DNA of 64,000 nucleotides from Sarcomyxa edulis (taxonomy: Eukaryota > Basidiomycota > Agaricomycetes > Agaricales > Mycenaceae): positions 558,001-622,000 of the forward strand of contig QUOL01000011.1 of NCBI GenBank assembly GCA_009761415.1. Direction: 5' to 3'. The notes under the pieces were generated by a model that made no database searches, was not told the DNA's origin, and worked only from the letters and a program-made list of their open reading frames with translations. A program made the position numbers and the translations under genes. Of this stretch, positions 11,784 through 23,370 are shown piece after piece; positions within the stretch are counted from its first letter, which is position 1; every line of letters begins with the position of its first letter.

Positions 11784-14700
11784 CTAGTAATAAATCTGAG
11801 TTGGAGTTTGAGTTGGAGTGGGCGATTCTTTTGGGAGATTCGACTCGTCGTGCATGATGCCACTGATGCGGTTGTATACGGCCTCGGGGTAATGTCTGGC
11901 GTACATCGTTAGCTTTGAAACCATAGGGCAAAATATATGATTACTCACCTAGATCGTAGTCGGTCTAATAGTGCTGTTGCTTGGTCTCGGTTTCCAGCTC
12001 CCAATTCAGCGCGCACCATGGCTTCCCATGTTGATGGCTCACGGAATACTGGTGCCGATGCAGGGACTTCCGAAGAAGCTGCATGGGGTACATGGTTATT
12101 CGGTGCTGCCATTCCTTGTGGAGGATCTTCCAGCGATTCAAAGACACGACGAGCCTCGTCCAGATCGTCCATAACAGCATAACCCTTGATAAGGAAATTA
12201 GCGATATACGCTGTCATGTGTACTCCCGAGTTTTTCAGTTGTGCGATGTAGGTGGGTAGGAGATCTGTCCGGCGATGCGTGACGAGTACGGTGATGATGG
12301 CTTCGTAGACGACTGCATCTGGGAGTCGGACGCTCGATCGTTGACTCTTTGCGTTGGTGGGTATGGAGGCGAAGATTTCTATAGCCTTGTTCAAATCTTT
12401 CTTGGCGCAGCCCCAGGCGTTGATGAGAGCAGCCCAATGACTTCCCTGGATCTCGACCTTGGGATCGCTTTCCAGGGCTTGGAAGACACTTTGCATAGCG
12501 TCCGTGTCGATGGGAGCAATCGTACCATAAGCATCTATGAGCAGCTGTTTTGAACCGTTAGTTTGAACGCGCAGACATGCTAGACGAAAAGACGAACTTT
12601 ATACGTGTGAGCGGTAGGCTCGACCTTGGCTTTGCGAAGAGCATTGTAATAGTACAAAGCCCGTTCGCGATTAGGTTTCGTGGAAGTGTAGAGCTGGATC
12701 ATAGTGTTGTAAGGAGGAATTCGAGGTTTGAAGTTCCTCTGGGCGACCATCTCGGTGAAAAGCAGCTCGGCGGATTGAGAGTCTCCGACACGGGCACACG
12801 CCGCGATGACTGTTCCATAGGTGATCGACGAAGGTATAACGTTCGCGATCTTCATCTGTTGGAATAGTTCTAGAGCATGATCCGCTTTCCTAGCCTTGGC
12901 CAATTTCGAGATGATGTTATTGTAGAGATACTGGTTTCCTTGGACACCTTGCATCTGCGCCTCGTTGAATAACGCCAGTGCATTCGAGGTATCGTCTGTA
13001 GTATCCTTGACATATTGGATCAGTGCACCGTAAGCGTCCGCAGTGGGGGAGCCGCCTTGTTCCAGGATCCGAACTCGATGGACATGAGCAGAATCGATAT
13101 CGCCTGCATGAGCCAGAGCGATGATCATGCTATCTTCGATCTGGAACCATGCTTGCGACTGCCATTTCTTGTTACCCTCCAGTGACGCTAACAAATCCTG
13201 TACCTTGGTATACACGTCACGAACTTTCTCCAATTCGCCCATACGTCCGAGCGCTGGGATGAGCCGGACGAATGCAGGGATTCCAGGATATCTACGTTCG
13301 TTGATACCCGCCAATAACCGCGTGTACGCGACGAGAGGCTGTGAACGGAGATGATCGTGCGTTTGCAGCATTTCATCGACGTAACGAGTGTAGAACGCGT
13401 CGACTGTGACTGGTGAGATTTGGGGTGCAATCATATTGTTTTCCGTACCAGGTTCGAGTGGCGTCGTTGGTTCGCTCGGTATCAATGCGTTCTTGGGGTC
13501 AGCCAAAATAGCCGCATAAGAAGGTCCGAGTCCTGTAAAGATTCGCTGGAGCTCTTCGAGACCACATTGAACGTAAATGGTCTTGACTAGAACACGCAGG
13601 AGGGATCGCGATATTCTCTCGAGATCAACTTCGTGTTTGGCTATATCTTGGAGTATAGAGATCGTCTTGACCGGTGTTTCCGAGGGCGAGAGGGTATAAC
13701 CACCTTCGAGAGAGGCAACAGCATGTGCTATGAGTTCCCAATCACGTACAGTGAGCTCGCTCATCTGTTGGCCGTTCGCTGATGCAGTCCTGTACGAATC
13801 ATAGAAATGCGAATTGAATTCCGTAGTTAGTGTATTCTTGATTTCGCTCTGGATTCGTGCCATATGCAGGAGAGTGGTAAACGGAAGTCGAGCGCCGAAC
13901 TTGGATATCAATCCCATCGTATATTTGGTGACATTGGCTTTGATGGTCTGGACCGTATTGCTAGCAACGCCTGGTGCGAGCTCTCCACTTGACTGCCTTT
14001 CATAAAGCGTTTTGATTTCCGATGTGGCATATCGATCGAGCAATGACATCAACTGGTCGATTGCTCCGTGTTCGAGGTACAACGATAGAACCTGCTCGAG
14101 CATGCCGCGACGCTGGCCGGAATGAAGCTTCGTCGTGTTTATGATCGTCTCAACCAAAAAGTCGAGTTTGCTGATGACTTTGGAACTGTTGGAAAGGCTT
14201 TTGAGGTGTAGAATGTTGGCAGAGAAGGTGACTATCGTATCGACGGGGCGGATCTGGAGTCCATCGTTGGCGGCATTCTCAACAAAGATCTTCCATAGAC
14301 GATTCAAGTCATCGATCATCCCAGCTGCAGCAAGACTGTCGATCATGGTACCCCACGCAAGTTGATCCGGTCTAGTAGGACTCGTGCAGGAATCCCAAGG
14401 GCTTTGAGGCCGTTCCTCAAACGCCAGAAGCATGTCAAACCAAGTGAGTGCGCTCTTGATATCTCCAGATTCACAGAAACCCTTGATGACGGCGGTGAAA
14501 GTCGAGGAAGCGGGTAATGGGATATTGGCCGAATGGAATTCCGTTTCTGGTGTCGCGTTGAGCATCTGATGTACCAAATCGACACCTGCTTCAGGCTGTC
14601 CAAGTCTGAAGTAGGTCTCGATCATCTTGTTCCATACCACTAGACGACTGTAGCGAGCGAAAAACTGCTGTCGCTCTTCTGGCCAGTCCCCGGAGTACGA

Positions 14701-16219
14701 TAACCAATCTATTTTGTCTTCTTTGCACAGCCGCCTGAACTCTTGGAAAATCTCGGTAGCACCCCGAGTTTCTTTAGCGTTGGCATAAACGGATAGCATT
14801 TCCTTGAATATTTGACCCGTCATGCGCTCGTCATCTCCGTTGGTACGAAGTTCCATTTCTTGGAAAATCCGAAGGGCGGCGCTGACATTTGCATGATGCG
14901 CGCACGAGCGTATGAGGTAGCTGAAGACGTGTCTGGGGATCAGATGGGCTGATTCTATAGCGACGATGGCCTCGAAGAGCGATAGCGCAGACGCCAAGTT
15001 GTTTTCCGATTTCAGTTGTGCAATAAGTGTTTTGTCCGATTCGTGATCAGGGGAATCGGTACGTTGAACAAATTCGCGACGTTTGACCCGACGTTCGATA
15101 GTAACGATCATCCTGTAAACTTCATCATCCCGTTCAGTGAAAGCGACGATCAAATGAACGTAGGTCCGGTAATTGGGAAGAACAGAGCGCCGGAGCATGT
15201 CATTGTAGACCTCGAGAATGAGATTTAGAGGTTCGCCTGGGCGACGTGTTCTGCGGATTGCGTCAATAGCCATGTTGTATTCCTGTACGACGGGATCGGG
15301 GCTCAAACGGAACTTCAAGACCTCTTCTGCGACGCGATTTGGGTCTCCACTCTCGGCAGCAGCTTTGAGCTTCGAGAAATTCTCGGATTCGGGTGTCGGT
15401 GATGGGTACGTGTATGTCGGGGGTGGGTAGCTGAATGCCGGAGGTGGGGGAGGTGCAGTCGTCTGAGGTGCGGATGGGTCCGTGGTCAAGGGTGGGAGCT
15501 CGGAAACGGGAGATTCAATTTTCTGAGGGAGGGAGTCGAGTAGTATGGCATCCGGGACAGAATTGGAGGGAGAGGAAGTAGAATTACGACGAACAAGGGA
15601 TGGTCGGTCGAGGTCATCAGCGGGTACCGAAGCAGAAATGAGGCCGCCATCGGCGAGGGATGGTCTATCAGTGAGGGCAGGTTGGGCAAATACGTGACGA
15701 GAACGAGTGTGGATTTTGATCGTACTGAGCACCCCAAGGGTCTGTTCCGGTTCATGCTTTCCTTGAATGGGAATAGAGAGACTGTGACTGCGTAGTCTAG
15801 GTCGTTTGTGAGGAGTGTGGTGAAGCGATACGCGTTTTGACGTGAATTCGTCGTTATCATCGTTTTGGGGTGCAAGATCATGGGAAGTTACCGCGTTAGC
15901 TTGTGTCACAGCACGGCCAGCACCCTAGCAAAATGATGAGATACATCAAGAGACAAGAAGTTGATCTACATACCGTGTATCCATTGTGAAAACGACTCCC
16001 AGCATTGTATTTTGAACCTCCCGGACCAGGACCATTACTCCCCCAATTCGAACTGGATGGACCAGGACCATTCCAGGGACCTAGGGTGCCTGTAGAGGCG
16101 GAAGGACCTGACGAAGACTGAAGCTGGAGGACATTCCTGAGGGTATGTGTCTGGTTTTGTACTGCAGCAGCGGCCCTCGAAGTATGATGTAGGATGGTTG
16201 TTGCAACCTTTGGCAACAT
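11784..16219 (-). CDS. Large mitochondrial pentatricopeptide-repeat (PPR) protein, 1426 aa
   Basis: Four exons close in phase: 16219-15974, 15924-12598, 12544-11949 and 11895-11784. The N-terminus (M-L-P-K-V-A-T-T-I-L-H-H-T-S-R) lacks acidic residues and looks like a mitochondrial targeting peptide. PPR helices are plain in the second half, for example Y-G-A-L-I-Q-Y-V-K-D, then Y-N-N-I-I-S-K-L-A-K-A, then Y-G-T-V-I-A-A-C-A-R-V-G, then Y-N-T-M-I-Q-L-Y, spaced about 35 residues apart. Further units lie near the start of the ordered region (Y-N-M-A-I-D-A-I-R-R-T). PPR arrays bind organellar RNA, so a role in processing or translating a mitochondrial mRNA (CYA5/PPR4-like) is likely, but the target cannot be read. 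The stretch between targeting peptide and repeats is Ser/Pro-rich. The donor of the second intron is gttcgt. Confidence 0.9.
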
Positions 16220-16760
16220 AATCTCAGTTTGGGACTGGGCCCAGAGAAACCGGGGTTAAACACGGCAGATGAGAGATGGAATGTAAGACGATCTTGCGTG
16301 TCTCGTCTGTCGAGGATTTCGTTTTATCGATCCAGATTTGCACGTTCGCCGTTGGGCTTGCGTGGTGGACGGCTCCGCGTTCAAAAAAATTACAAGTCGT
16401 GGGGTAAAAATATCGGGCATTTCCGTGGCGGGGCACCGGGGTCATCCGTCTCAAAACTACTTTTACAACAAAAACTCGCCATTGTATATAGCTTCATTAC
16501 TAGCAAAAAAATCATACAAATGTCAAGCTAATATGAGCTTGAACGAAATGTGAAGCTGAATGAGACTGGTCGAAACTGTAGGGCCCAACGGTGCCCAACG
16601 TTCGTTCGTGCACCGCCAGTAACGGATCAGACACACAAAGTTCAACAGCTTGTAGCGCGTTGTTACGAATGATACGTTGGCGGGACACCGTCGGAAAGAT
16701 GTCATGTCGTCCACAGCTTGCCCAAGCCGGCCGATGGCAGTCAGCAGGTGCATGCACCAA
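16220..16760. other. Intergenic region, PPR promoter and CGI121 3' flank
   Basis: These 541 bp between two minus-strand genes show no supported gene. The part next to the PPR start contains short A-runs and otherwise nothing distinctive. Confidence 0.5.
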
Positions 16761-17543
16761 TTACCCCATGACGCTCTTCATTGCAACTGAACTTACAACA
16801 ATGTTGTCTACAACGCGATGTTCGCGAGCAATGTCTCCTACAGCACTCTTCACGGCCGGCTCATTGCCCAGCTTGTAGTACTGCAAGATTATGATCAGTA
16901 GATGACCGCCACACTGCAGTATACACAGGTACGCACCTTCTTAATAGAAGACCAATCGGTCACATTCTCTAGTTCCACGAGAGGTGCCAGTGTCCCAGTG
17001 ACGACAGCGTTTATTTCGTTCTCGATGTTCTTTAGCTCTACCTCTGGTGAAGTAATGCGCACGACGAGTAATGCCGAAGTATTGTCCGATACGCCATACC
17101 GTCGGATAGCCTCGGATATCTATAGCAGGATAACGGTCAGGATAGACAGAGAGTTGCCGCAGTGGGATAGCCCGAACATTATTCGTAGGATTCAGAGCCC
17201 ACAAGATCTCGGAGTGTACAGTTTTGGTGCGTATCGAGCCTTGCGAAGCAGCCAGAATCGCTTGATAGACAGCCGTCAGGAGATGCATTTGGCTTGTAAT
17301 CTTGATGGAAGATTCAGGACACAGTGAATATCGCCAGAGAATCAAGCAGAGACTGACGAGACGAGCATCGATAAAGGCAAAATTGACTGCAGCACGTTCT
17401 TGGTCTCCCCGCTCGCCTTCTGCGGTAGCTGCATGTATTATTCGAGTACGGATGTCACCTGAATTTGTGATGTTCTTGTATAACGCGACATGGACTACCG
17501 AGAGATGGGGAGGAAATTGAGAATATCGAAAAGTCTCCATCAT
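16761..17543 (-). CDS. CGI121: KEOPS/EKC complex subunit CGI121
   Basis: Four exons, 17543-17358, 17300-17178, 17119-16937 and 16880-16761, all join in phase 0 and give 203 aa, the usual family length. Family landmarks are seen in order: an N-terminal strand with V-A-L-Y-K-N-I-T-N; L-L-T-A-V-Y-Q-A-I-L; then the conserved T-K-T-V-H-S-E-I-L-W-A-L-N-P-T-N-N followed by I-S-E-A-I-R-R-Y-G-V-S-D. CGI121 binds BUD32 in KEOPS and helps bring tRNA to the complex that makes t6A37. The gene starts 150 bp from the divergently read ER thioredoxin gene. The C-terminus (D-N-I-V-V-S-S-V-A-M-K-S) is slightly uncertain because a gtaagt motif lies within the last exon. Two adjacent ATGs begin the frame; I took the first. 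Confidence 0.92.
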
Positions 17544-17693
17544 GGCATGAGTTCAAGGTAGAAGTTGCACCGCCACTGCTTTCGATCCACTCGACCACCA
17601 TCAACTCTACCTGGGACTCACTGGCTCACTAATTCACCCCAAAATTCGGTACAATATATAGCTGGTAGCTAGTCTACAGCATCCCTGCACAAT
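17544..17693. promoter_or_regulatory. Bidirectional promoter, CGI121 / ER thioredoxin gene
   Basis: Only 150 bp separate the two divergent start codons. A TATA-like acaatatatagc lies about 35 bp before the plus-strand ATG, at about 17650-17662. No other motif is recognised. Confidence 0.6.
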
Positions 17694-19801
17694 ATGAGAT
17701 TCTCAAGATCACTCTCCGATTTACCGTTTTCTTTACTCATCACTTCTTTTGCACTCGCCGTATCAGCGGTACCCGTACACACTGCCGTTCTCACTCCTGA
17801 AACATTCGTCCCCACTATAGAGAAAGGTGTATGGCTTATAGAACACTTCTCCCCGTATTGTGGACATTGTCGGTCGTTCGCGCCGACTTGGGATAAACTC
17901 GTCGAAAACAACGAGAAAGCTTCCGATCCGGGCATTCATCTTGCGCAAGTGAATTGTGCAGCGAACGGAGGTACGTCTTGTGAAGAGTCTTAGTCGAAGA
18001 ATAATTGTGTATTGACTCCTGGACGTAGATTTGTGCGACAAGAATGGCGTCAAAGGATACCCGCAGATACATCTGTACCGTGATGGAGAATTCGTGGAAA
18101 AGTATAAAGGGAGCAGGGACTATGATCTCCTTGTATCGTACCTTAGGAAGCACGCCAAGCCTACTGGTGTAATTGTTGACGAAGCTGCGCCCACGACTAC
18201 TGTAGTTCCTGCACTGCACGTTCAGACCACTCGTGCGGTTCCCAACCCTTCTGGAACAGTTGTATCGCTGGACGATAAAACTTTCAACACGGTCATTAAT
18301 GAGGGACCTACGTTCGTCAAATTCTTCGCGCCATGGTATGCAAGTCATCTTCTACCAGTCTTTCAAATGCACTATATACTCATCCATTCATTTCAATTGC
18401 TAGGTGTGGTCATTGTAAGAAGTTGGCTCCGATCTGGAAACAGCTTGCTCGTCACTTGCAGAACAAAGTCAACGTCGTAGAAGTCAACTGTGAAGATCAT
18501 GGTTCTTTGTGCAAAAGCCAAGGTGTCGAGGGATATCCGATGCTGGCTTATTACTCCGATGGCGCCAAGACGGAGTATCTGGGTGGGAGGAAGATTGATC
18601 AGTTGAAATCATTCGCTGAGAAAGCATCTGAACCGTATGTTCCTCTCTCTTGCGCCAGAATTAGCATCTTAATTTGTGTCACTCTAGTCCAGTACAAGAA
18701 ATCAAACCGGAGGACTTGGAAACACATATTGCAGACAACGATGTCGTGTATGTGCTTGTCCATTCATCACCTGAAAACCCAATCCTAGTAAGTGTATATC
18801 TCTTGTATCGCGCGCCGTTCTCAACTTTCTGTCCATCTAGGCCCACCTAACGAAAGCGGCGCACGTACTCCTAGGAACACCACCCGTATTGACCTGCCAG
18901 TCTTCCACCCTTCTTCAACGCTTCGATATACCTTCGACAGCTCCATGGGCCCTCCTCGCATTCAAAGACCACGATTTCAGTACTCCCACGTCCATATACC
19001 ACGTCCCCTCCACCTCCGAATCCTCTCTTTCCAAATGGCTCCTTGAGAACCGCCTTCCTACATCAGCGGAACTGATGCAGGACACGTTCCAAGAAATTAT
19101 GAACGCACCTCATCGTCCCCTTGTCGTCATCGCAGCTGTAACTAAAGACACGAAAGAGAAAGTGGAAGAGAAGTTTAAGGATATCGGGAAGAAATGGAAA
19201 TTGAGAACTGGGATAGATCGTTTGAATGGACAGAGGGCGGTGGTGTTCACTTGGATGGATGCGGAGAAGTGGGCGTCTTGGATGAAGAGTATGTATGGTA
19301 TTAAGGCTGGCAGCGATGGGGAGACTCCTGTTGTTATTGCGGATCATAAGGTGAGATTTTTTGACAAGGTGGGACGTAGGATGGTGGTCTGACGACTTGC
19401 ATCCGTGCAGAAATTGATCTACTACGACCAAGACACTAACCAACAGCCTCTCAAACTGACATCAACGAGTCTCTTCGCTGCTCTTGAAGCCGCTTCCAAA
19501 GGCGAGTTGACATACAAAAATTCGGAAAACTTCGTGGAACGGATGGCTAGAGTGCGTACCTTCCCCTCGGAGTTCAGCGTTTATGATGAAGGCATTGACG
19601 ATCTCATGTCCCTTTCAGTTCCTCAACGAGAAGATCCTCTCGACACAAGCATATGTCATAGAACATCCATGGCACGCTGCTTTCTTCTTCGTTGCGTTCC
19701 TTGTCTTGCTATTCTTCGTCGTGAGACGATTATTGGGTGATGACCCGAGTGTCGATGGAAGGGAGTATGGCCATCTCAAAAAATCTGGTCGGCTGGATTG
19801 A
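17694..19801 (+). CDS. ER thioredoxin-domain membrane protein (PDI/TMX3/EPS1-like)
   Basis: Seven exons (17694-17970, 18029-18335, 18404-18634, 18688-18787, 18841-19350, 19411-19551, 19619-19801) give 582 aa. A signal peptide covers about residues 1-25. Two thioredoxin domains follow, with active sites C-G-H-C at about residues 56-59 and 196-199, each with the downstream cis-Pro strand G-Y-P. The rest resembles the redox-inactive b-type domains of PDI. One transmembrane helix near the C-terminus (A-A-F-F-F-V-A-F-L-V-L-L-F-F-V-V) is followed by a basic cytosolic tail. This is the layout of TMX3 and fungal EPS1-type proteins: a membrane-bound oxidoreductase facing the ER lumen for disulfide formation and quality control. 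The first site is preceded by Tyr rather than the usual Trp. Confidence 0.92.
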
Positions 19802-19962
19802 TTGATTGCATAGGTATATCGGGTGAGTATTCTACTTACTACATGCTGGTGTATCTTGGCTGTGTATGATATACCATTGAGGACGGATTCATAGCATACT
19901 GGATGATAAGACTGCTTCATCTCTCTGTTCAAGACAAGACAAGACAACAGTGCCACTGGAAG

Positions 19963-21426
19963 TTAAAGATGAGGTAAGAAAGTAGTCCAGCGAACGGTCC
20001 TGTACGCTCCTTCAGGAAGATCTCGCAGAGCTATGAATGCCTGTACGAGAAGGTCATATCGCGGGAGAGGATAGAACATACCAAACCAAAGCACTGCCGC
20101 AAAAACAGTCTTACGAGCCACGACAAGGCACAGAAGTACAGCGAAGGGGATGCATGTCACTAGGAGCGAAGAGATGCGCCACCATTTCTGCTCCCCAGCT
20201 GAAGGGAATTGAAAACTCCACGCAGCACAATGGATCGCCCCGAATATTGTCGCTATAGCTGCAGCTGGTCCGGCTGCGAGGCGCGCTGCATCAGCGGAGC
20301 TCAGTCCAGAGTACAGCGTGCGCACTCTCATAGCAAAAGGATTATCTTTCTCCCATTGTTTCTGCCAGTCGTCATCAACCATATGAGACAGGATAAGCGG
20401 TAATGCAAAGACGATCAACGAAAGTCCAGCTAGGGCTTGGGAGATGACTTCGACCAGACCGTGTTCATCGTAGACTGTTTTGATCTCTAGTTGGAGTGTC
20501 CTGAGGGCGGCTACGAGGCCAAACTTTCGTGGCGCTTCCAACATCTCGTGAGCCCTGTCACCATCCAGAACCATTTCCAACTCATCCCCACCTTCTTCGT
20601 TTCCTTCTGCTGTAACCTCCTCTCTTTCCTGGTCTCTGTGACCCTGCGTATCGATCTCAGACTGAGACTGGCGGTTGTCGGGAATAAATTTAATGTCAAC
20701 ACGACACGGGCGGTCCACGTTGAGTGGCTTATGCCACCAGAGCGCGTACGTGAGTAGATTGAGGGCCGCATACGCGACGGTCACTACTTCTAGTTCCGTG
20801 ACGGGAAGACGTTCAGCTCCGCGTGCAATGCACTGGAGTATGAACCACGTTGTCTGTATCATCACAAGTCCCTTCGATAATGCATCCCCTTTACTCTTGT
20901 CCTTGATCTCGTCCTCCGTGGTTGTAGGAAAATCGATTGTTCTATCGGCTACGAGGGTGGCCAGCTCGCGAGGTAAAATCACGCGTTTGGGTTTGTTCCC
21001 CTCGTACAACATGAACCCTCCCATGATCGCGAAAAATCCATGGGTCCTTGACCATCCATATTTGCCGAATTCCTTCTCCAGTCGGCGTGCCGCAATCCAT
21101 TGCTGGAGAGCCCACCAGATGAGCAGCTCTGGCGCCATAAGGGCCATCAGCATTATCCCGAATCGTCGTAAGATAATCTCGAACCCATAGTCTTGCGGGC
21201 TTGGAATGTTGGGGTGGATAGCAACCCATGCGCAGCCAAATATTGTCGTCAAACAGCTCCGAACGATATCCCATAGCGTCCTGCATTCGCCTAGGATCTC
21301 GCATGACGAAGCCACCGAACGTCCGTCAAGGAGCGGGGAATACGCGACTGATAAGTCGGAGGTCGGTAGTGCGCGCACGAGGAAGGTCGAGGAAAACAAC
21401 CAATGGATGAGGATTGCGATTAGCAT
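19963..21426 (-). CDS. Fungal multi-pass membrane protein of unknown function (487 aa)
   Basis: A single uninterrupted exon. The frame opens at a TTG at 21462, so the first usable start is the ATG at 21426, giving M-L-I-A-I-L-I-H-W-L-F-S-S, a signal-peptide-like start. Several hydrophobic helices follow: I-M-L-M-A-L-M-A-P-E-L-L-I-W-W-A-L, G-F-F-A-I-M-G-G-F-M-L-Y, and a cluster near the C-terminus (A-A-A-I-A-T-I-F-G-A-I-H-C-A-A-W-S-F and L-L-V-T-C-I-P-F-A-V-L-L-C-L-V-V). Between them is an acidic soluble loop. Short motifs such as A-P-E-L-L-I-W-W-A and the N-R-P-C/D-K-F-type region recall a large family in Agaricomycetes whose function is not assigned. Substrate and location are unknown; plasma or endomembrane is likely. 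Confidence 0.8.
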   Translation of the reverse strand: MLIAILIHWLFSSTFLVRALPTSDLSVAYSPLLDGRSVASSCEILGECRTLWDIVRSCLTTIFGCAWVAIHPNIPSPQDYGFEIILRRFGIMLMALMAPELLIWWALQQWIAARRLEKEFGKYGWSRTHGFFAIMGGFMLYEGNKPKRVILPRELATLVADRTIDFPTTTEDEIKDKSKGDALSKGLVMIQTTWFILQCIARGAERLPVTELEVVTVAYAALNLLTYALWWHKPLNVDRPCRVDIKFIPDNRQSQSEIDTQGHRDQEREEVTAEGNEEGGDELEMVLDGDRAHEMLEAPRKFGLVAALRTLQLEIKTVYDEHGLVEVISQALAGLSLIVFALPLILSHMVDDDWQKQWEKDNPFAMRVRTLYSGLSSADAARLAAGPAAAIATIFGAIHCAAWSFQFPSAGEQKWWRISSLLVTCIPFAVLLCLVVARKTVFAAVLWFGMFYPLPRYDLLVQAFIALRDLPEGAYRTVRWTTFLPHL

Positions 21427-22001
21427 GGTGAAAAGAGACAAGGGGGTGGATTGGCATAGCAATATGTCACCTTATATGTAATGTTGAGCGCTCAAGCGCC
21501 TAAGCTGTCTTCATTGCATTCATCGTGTTCTGATTGTGTTCTGTTCTGGGATTGTTGTGTGATGATCGATCGGTGGCAGGCAGCACCAAGGCAGCACGGC
21601 CATCTAAAGAAAACCGGTCAGCTGGATTGATTGCCTGGGTAGTGCACCCGAAGTTGTATGTCTGATCATGATCTACCAAATTCGGAAGGCAATCGCGGGT
21701 TGGGTCGAACGGTCTGAGCATTTCGAAAGGACTGGGGCCGCACGCCGCATTGGTGTGATGTGTCTATGTGCAGCAGAGTGCCTATTGCGGAAAGAGAAGA
21801 GTTCGACGAGTCGCTACGACTGTCAAATGTGGGACTGGTATTACCGCTCCGTTCCCAGCAACTTGTAGGTTCCTCGACTGAAGAGGTGAAGATTCATTGA
21901 GGAGCTTGTTTGTATACAGAGGTTATATACAAGGAAATGATCCAGTTCGAAGACCATCATGCATACATCCTAGACAATACCCGATTCAGTACATTGCGGG
22001 C
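21427..22001. other. Intergenic region
   Basis: This region lies between the membrane-protein start and the predicted stop of the duplicated-module gene, both on the minus strand. It holds no supported gene. If the last intron of the module gene is retained, coding would extend to 21970. Confidence 0.45.
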
Positions 22002-23370
22002 TTACTAAAGAGGGAACGAAGCAGAATGTCAGTCTCCAGAAAGAAAAGGAGAAAACAACAATTCGCAGATGAGCCAGTAGGTGCGTGCTTACCGCATTCG
22101 CCGAGTACACTGGTGGTTGTACATTGTCTATATCAGATGTCCAAGATGTTGGTCTGTAACAATACCAAGTATCCGCTTCACTTTGTTCAGTCTGAAGTGA
22201 TGTGTCAATCATACACATATAACCGGGGGTCAGTAGGGAGGGTGATGCCACGCATACCTGAGTGCTCTGGTCAATTGACGCGTATATGGTGAATCCCTGG
22301 GATTCGAGGGTCGAAATAATTCGAAGGAGGAGCATGCTTGTGGAAACAGTCTGTCGGCCAGTCGTAGCCCATGGCAGGCCTACCATTTTGAATTCACTAC
22401 AGGTTTTTGAGCGGGGTTATGGCTCACCAATGTGCAGAAAGAACAAGAAAGTACGTACTAGGTTCCAGGTTCCTTCCAACCTGAAATTCACACGATTAGC
22501 TACACATTTTTTCCTACATATCTGAGTCATGACATACCATCCTTCTGTATAGAATCACCGAGTACCTTCCCTACATGCCATCATCAGTAAGGAGTATATA
22601 TAAGTTACCATACTACTCACTGAGCGGCAAGATGAGATCCTCCGGCACTTCAATGAGTCGCAATATATCAAATCGGTTGAAAGAGACAGAAAACCAAACA
22701 CAGGGATCGAGTGGTGGGCTTTGTAGACGGAAAATGATTCTGTCTTTATCCCACTATTTGGGAGAGACTCAGTTTTGACGTTGAGTGATGAGGAGATGAT
22801 GTACATTCTTGCCAACCGATGTAGTGAGATCGATTACCCAGCCCAGAGCAAAGAGCGAGGAAAGGACAGAACACTACAAGAATGTCAGAATTTTTCGTTC
22901 TCGGAGTGAAGGATGGAATAGTCTAGACCATTAGCGTGCGAGAAGGGACTACGTCGTTCCCGTAACCGTACCAGGGATTACCACGCATTTTGAATTGACG
23001 AGCTTCGTAGTAATCGCGCTCCTCCTGGATTTTGAGAATGAGTAGGCTTTGTGGCATAATGATAGGCTCGACCAGACCTGAATTCCTTTACTCCACGCCT
23101 TATTAATTGCTACGGCTCACAGTTAGCAGGCCAATTCAATACTACGAAAGCATTTTCGAACATACCTGCTCGTACAGCGTCGATGGCATCATCGGGAAAT
23201 GAAACTAAACGTAATTTATCGCTGGAAGAACCCCACTTGAGTCAGATTTATTTCGATTCTCAGTCAGGCACGTACCCGTCATCCACAGAAAAGCATGCCA
23301 GTCGCGGAGGCGGATTCGTTTGTGCAGTCGTGAACTGCTTCTCGTTGGAAGATGAGCTTGTGACGATCAT
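22002..23370 (-). CDS. Protein of two tandem unknown modules (258 aa, 11 exons)
   Basis: Exons 23370-23276, 23221-23166, 23109-23078, 23024-22929, 22873-22805, 22753-22621, 22570-22538, 22480-22459, 22396-22258, 22191-22093 and 22004-22002 all close in phase. The product repeats one pattern twice. Copy 1: D-K-L-R-L-V-S-F-P-D-D, G-I-Q, Q-F-K-M-R-G-N-P-W, S-R-T-L-M, G-W-V-I, W-D-K-D-R-I-I-F-R. Copy 2: D-I-L-R-L-I-E-V-P-E-D, S-I-Q, Y-E-F-K-M-V-G-L-P-W, S-T-S-M-L-L-L, G-F-T-I, A-D-T-W-Y-C-Y-R. I associate this pattern with a common Agaricomycete protein family of unknown function; that is recall, not a search. There is no signal peptide or membrane helix. The predicted last exon is only the stop codon, right after the acceptor. 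The ATG at 23370 is uncertain because module-like sequence continues upstream in a shifted frame. Confidence 0.65.

Noticed and set aside
21427..21462. Start of the membrane protein at 21462
   Set aside because: The codon there is TTG, which is not a normal start in a nuclear fungal gene; the ATG at 21426 gives a good signal-peptide-like N-terminus.
22741..22815. The 22555-22815 minus-strand frame as a separate gene
   Set aside because: Its sequence is intron plus out-of-frame exon of the duplicated-module gene; correct splicing uses another frame.
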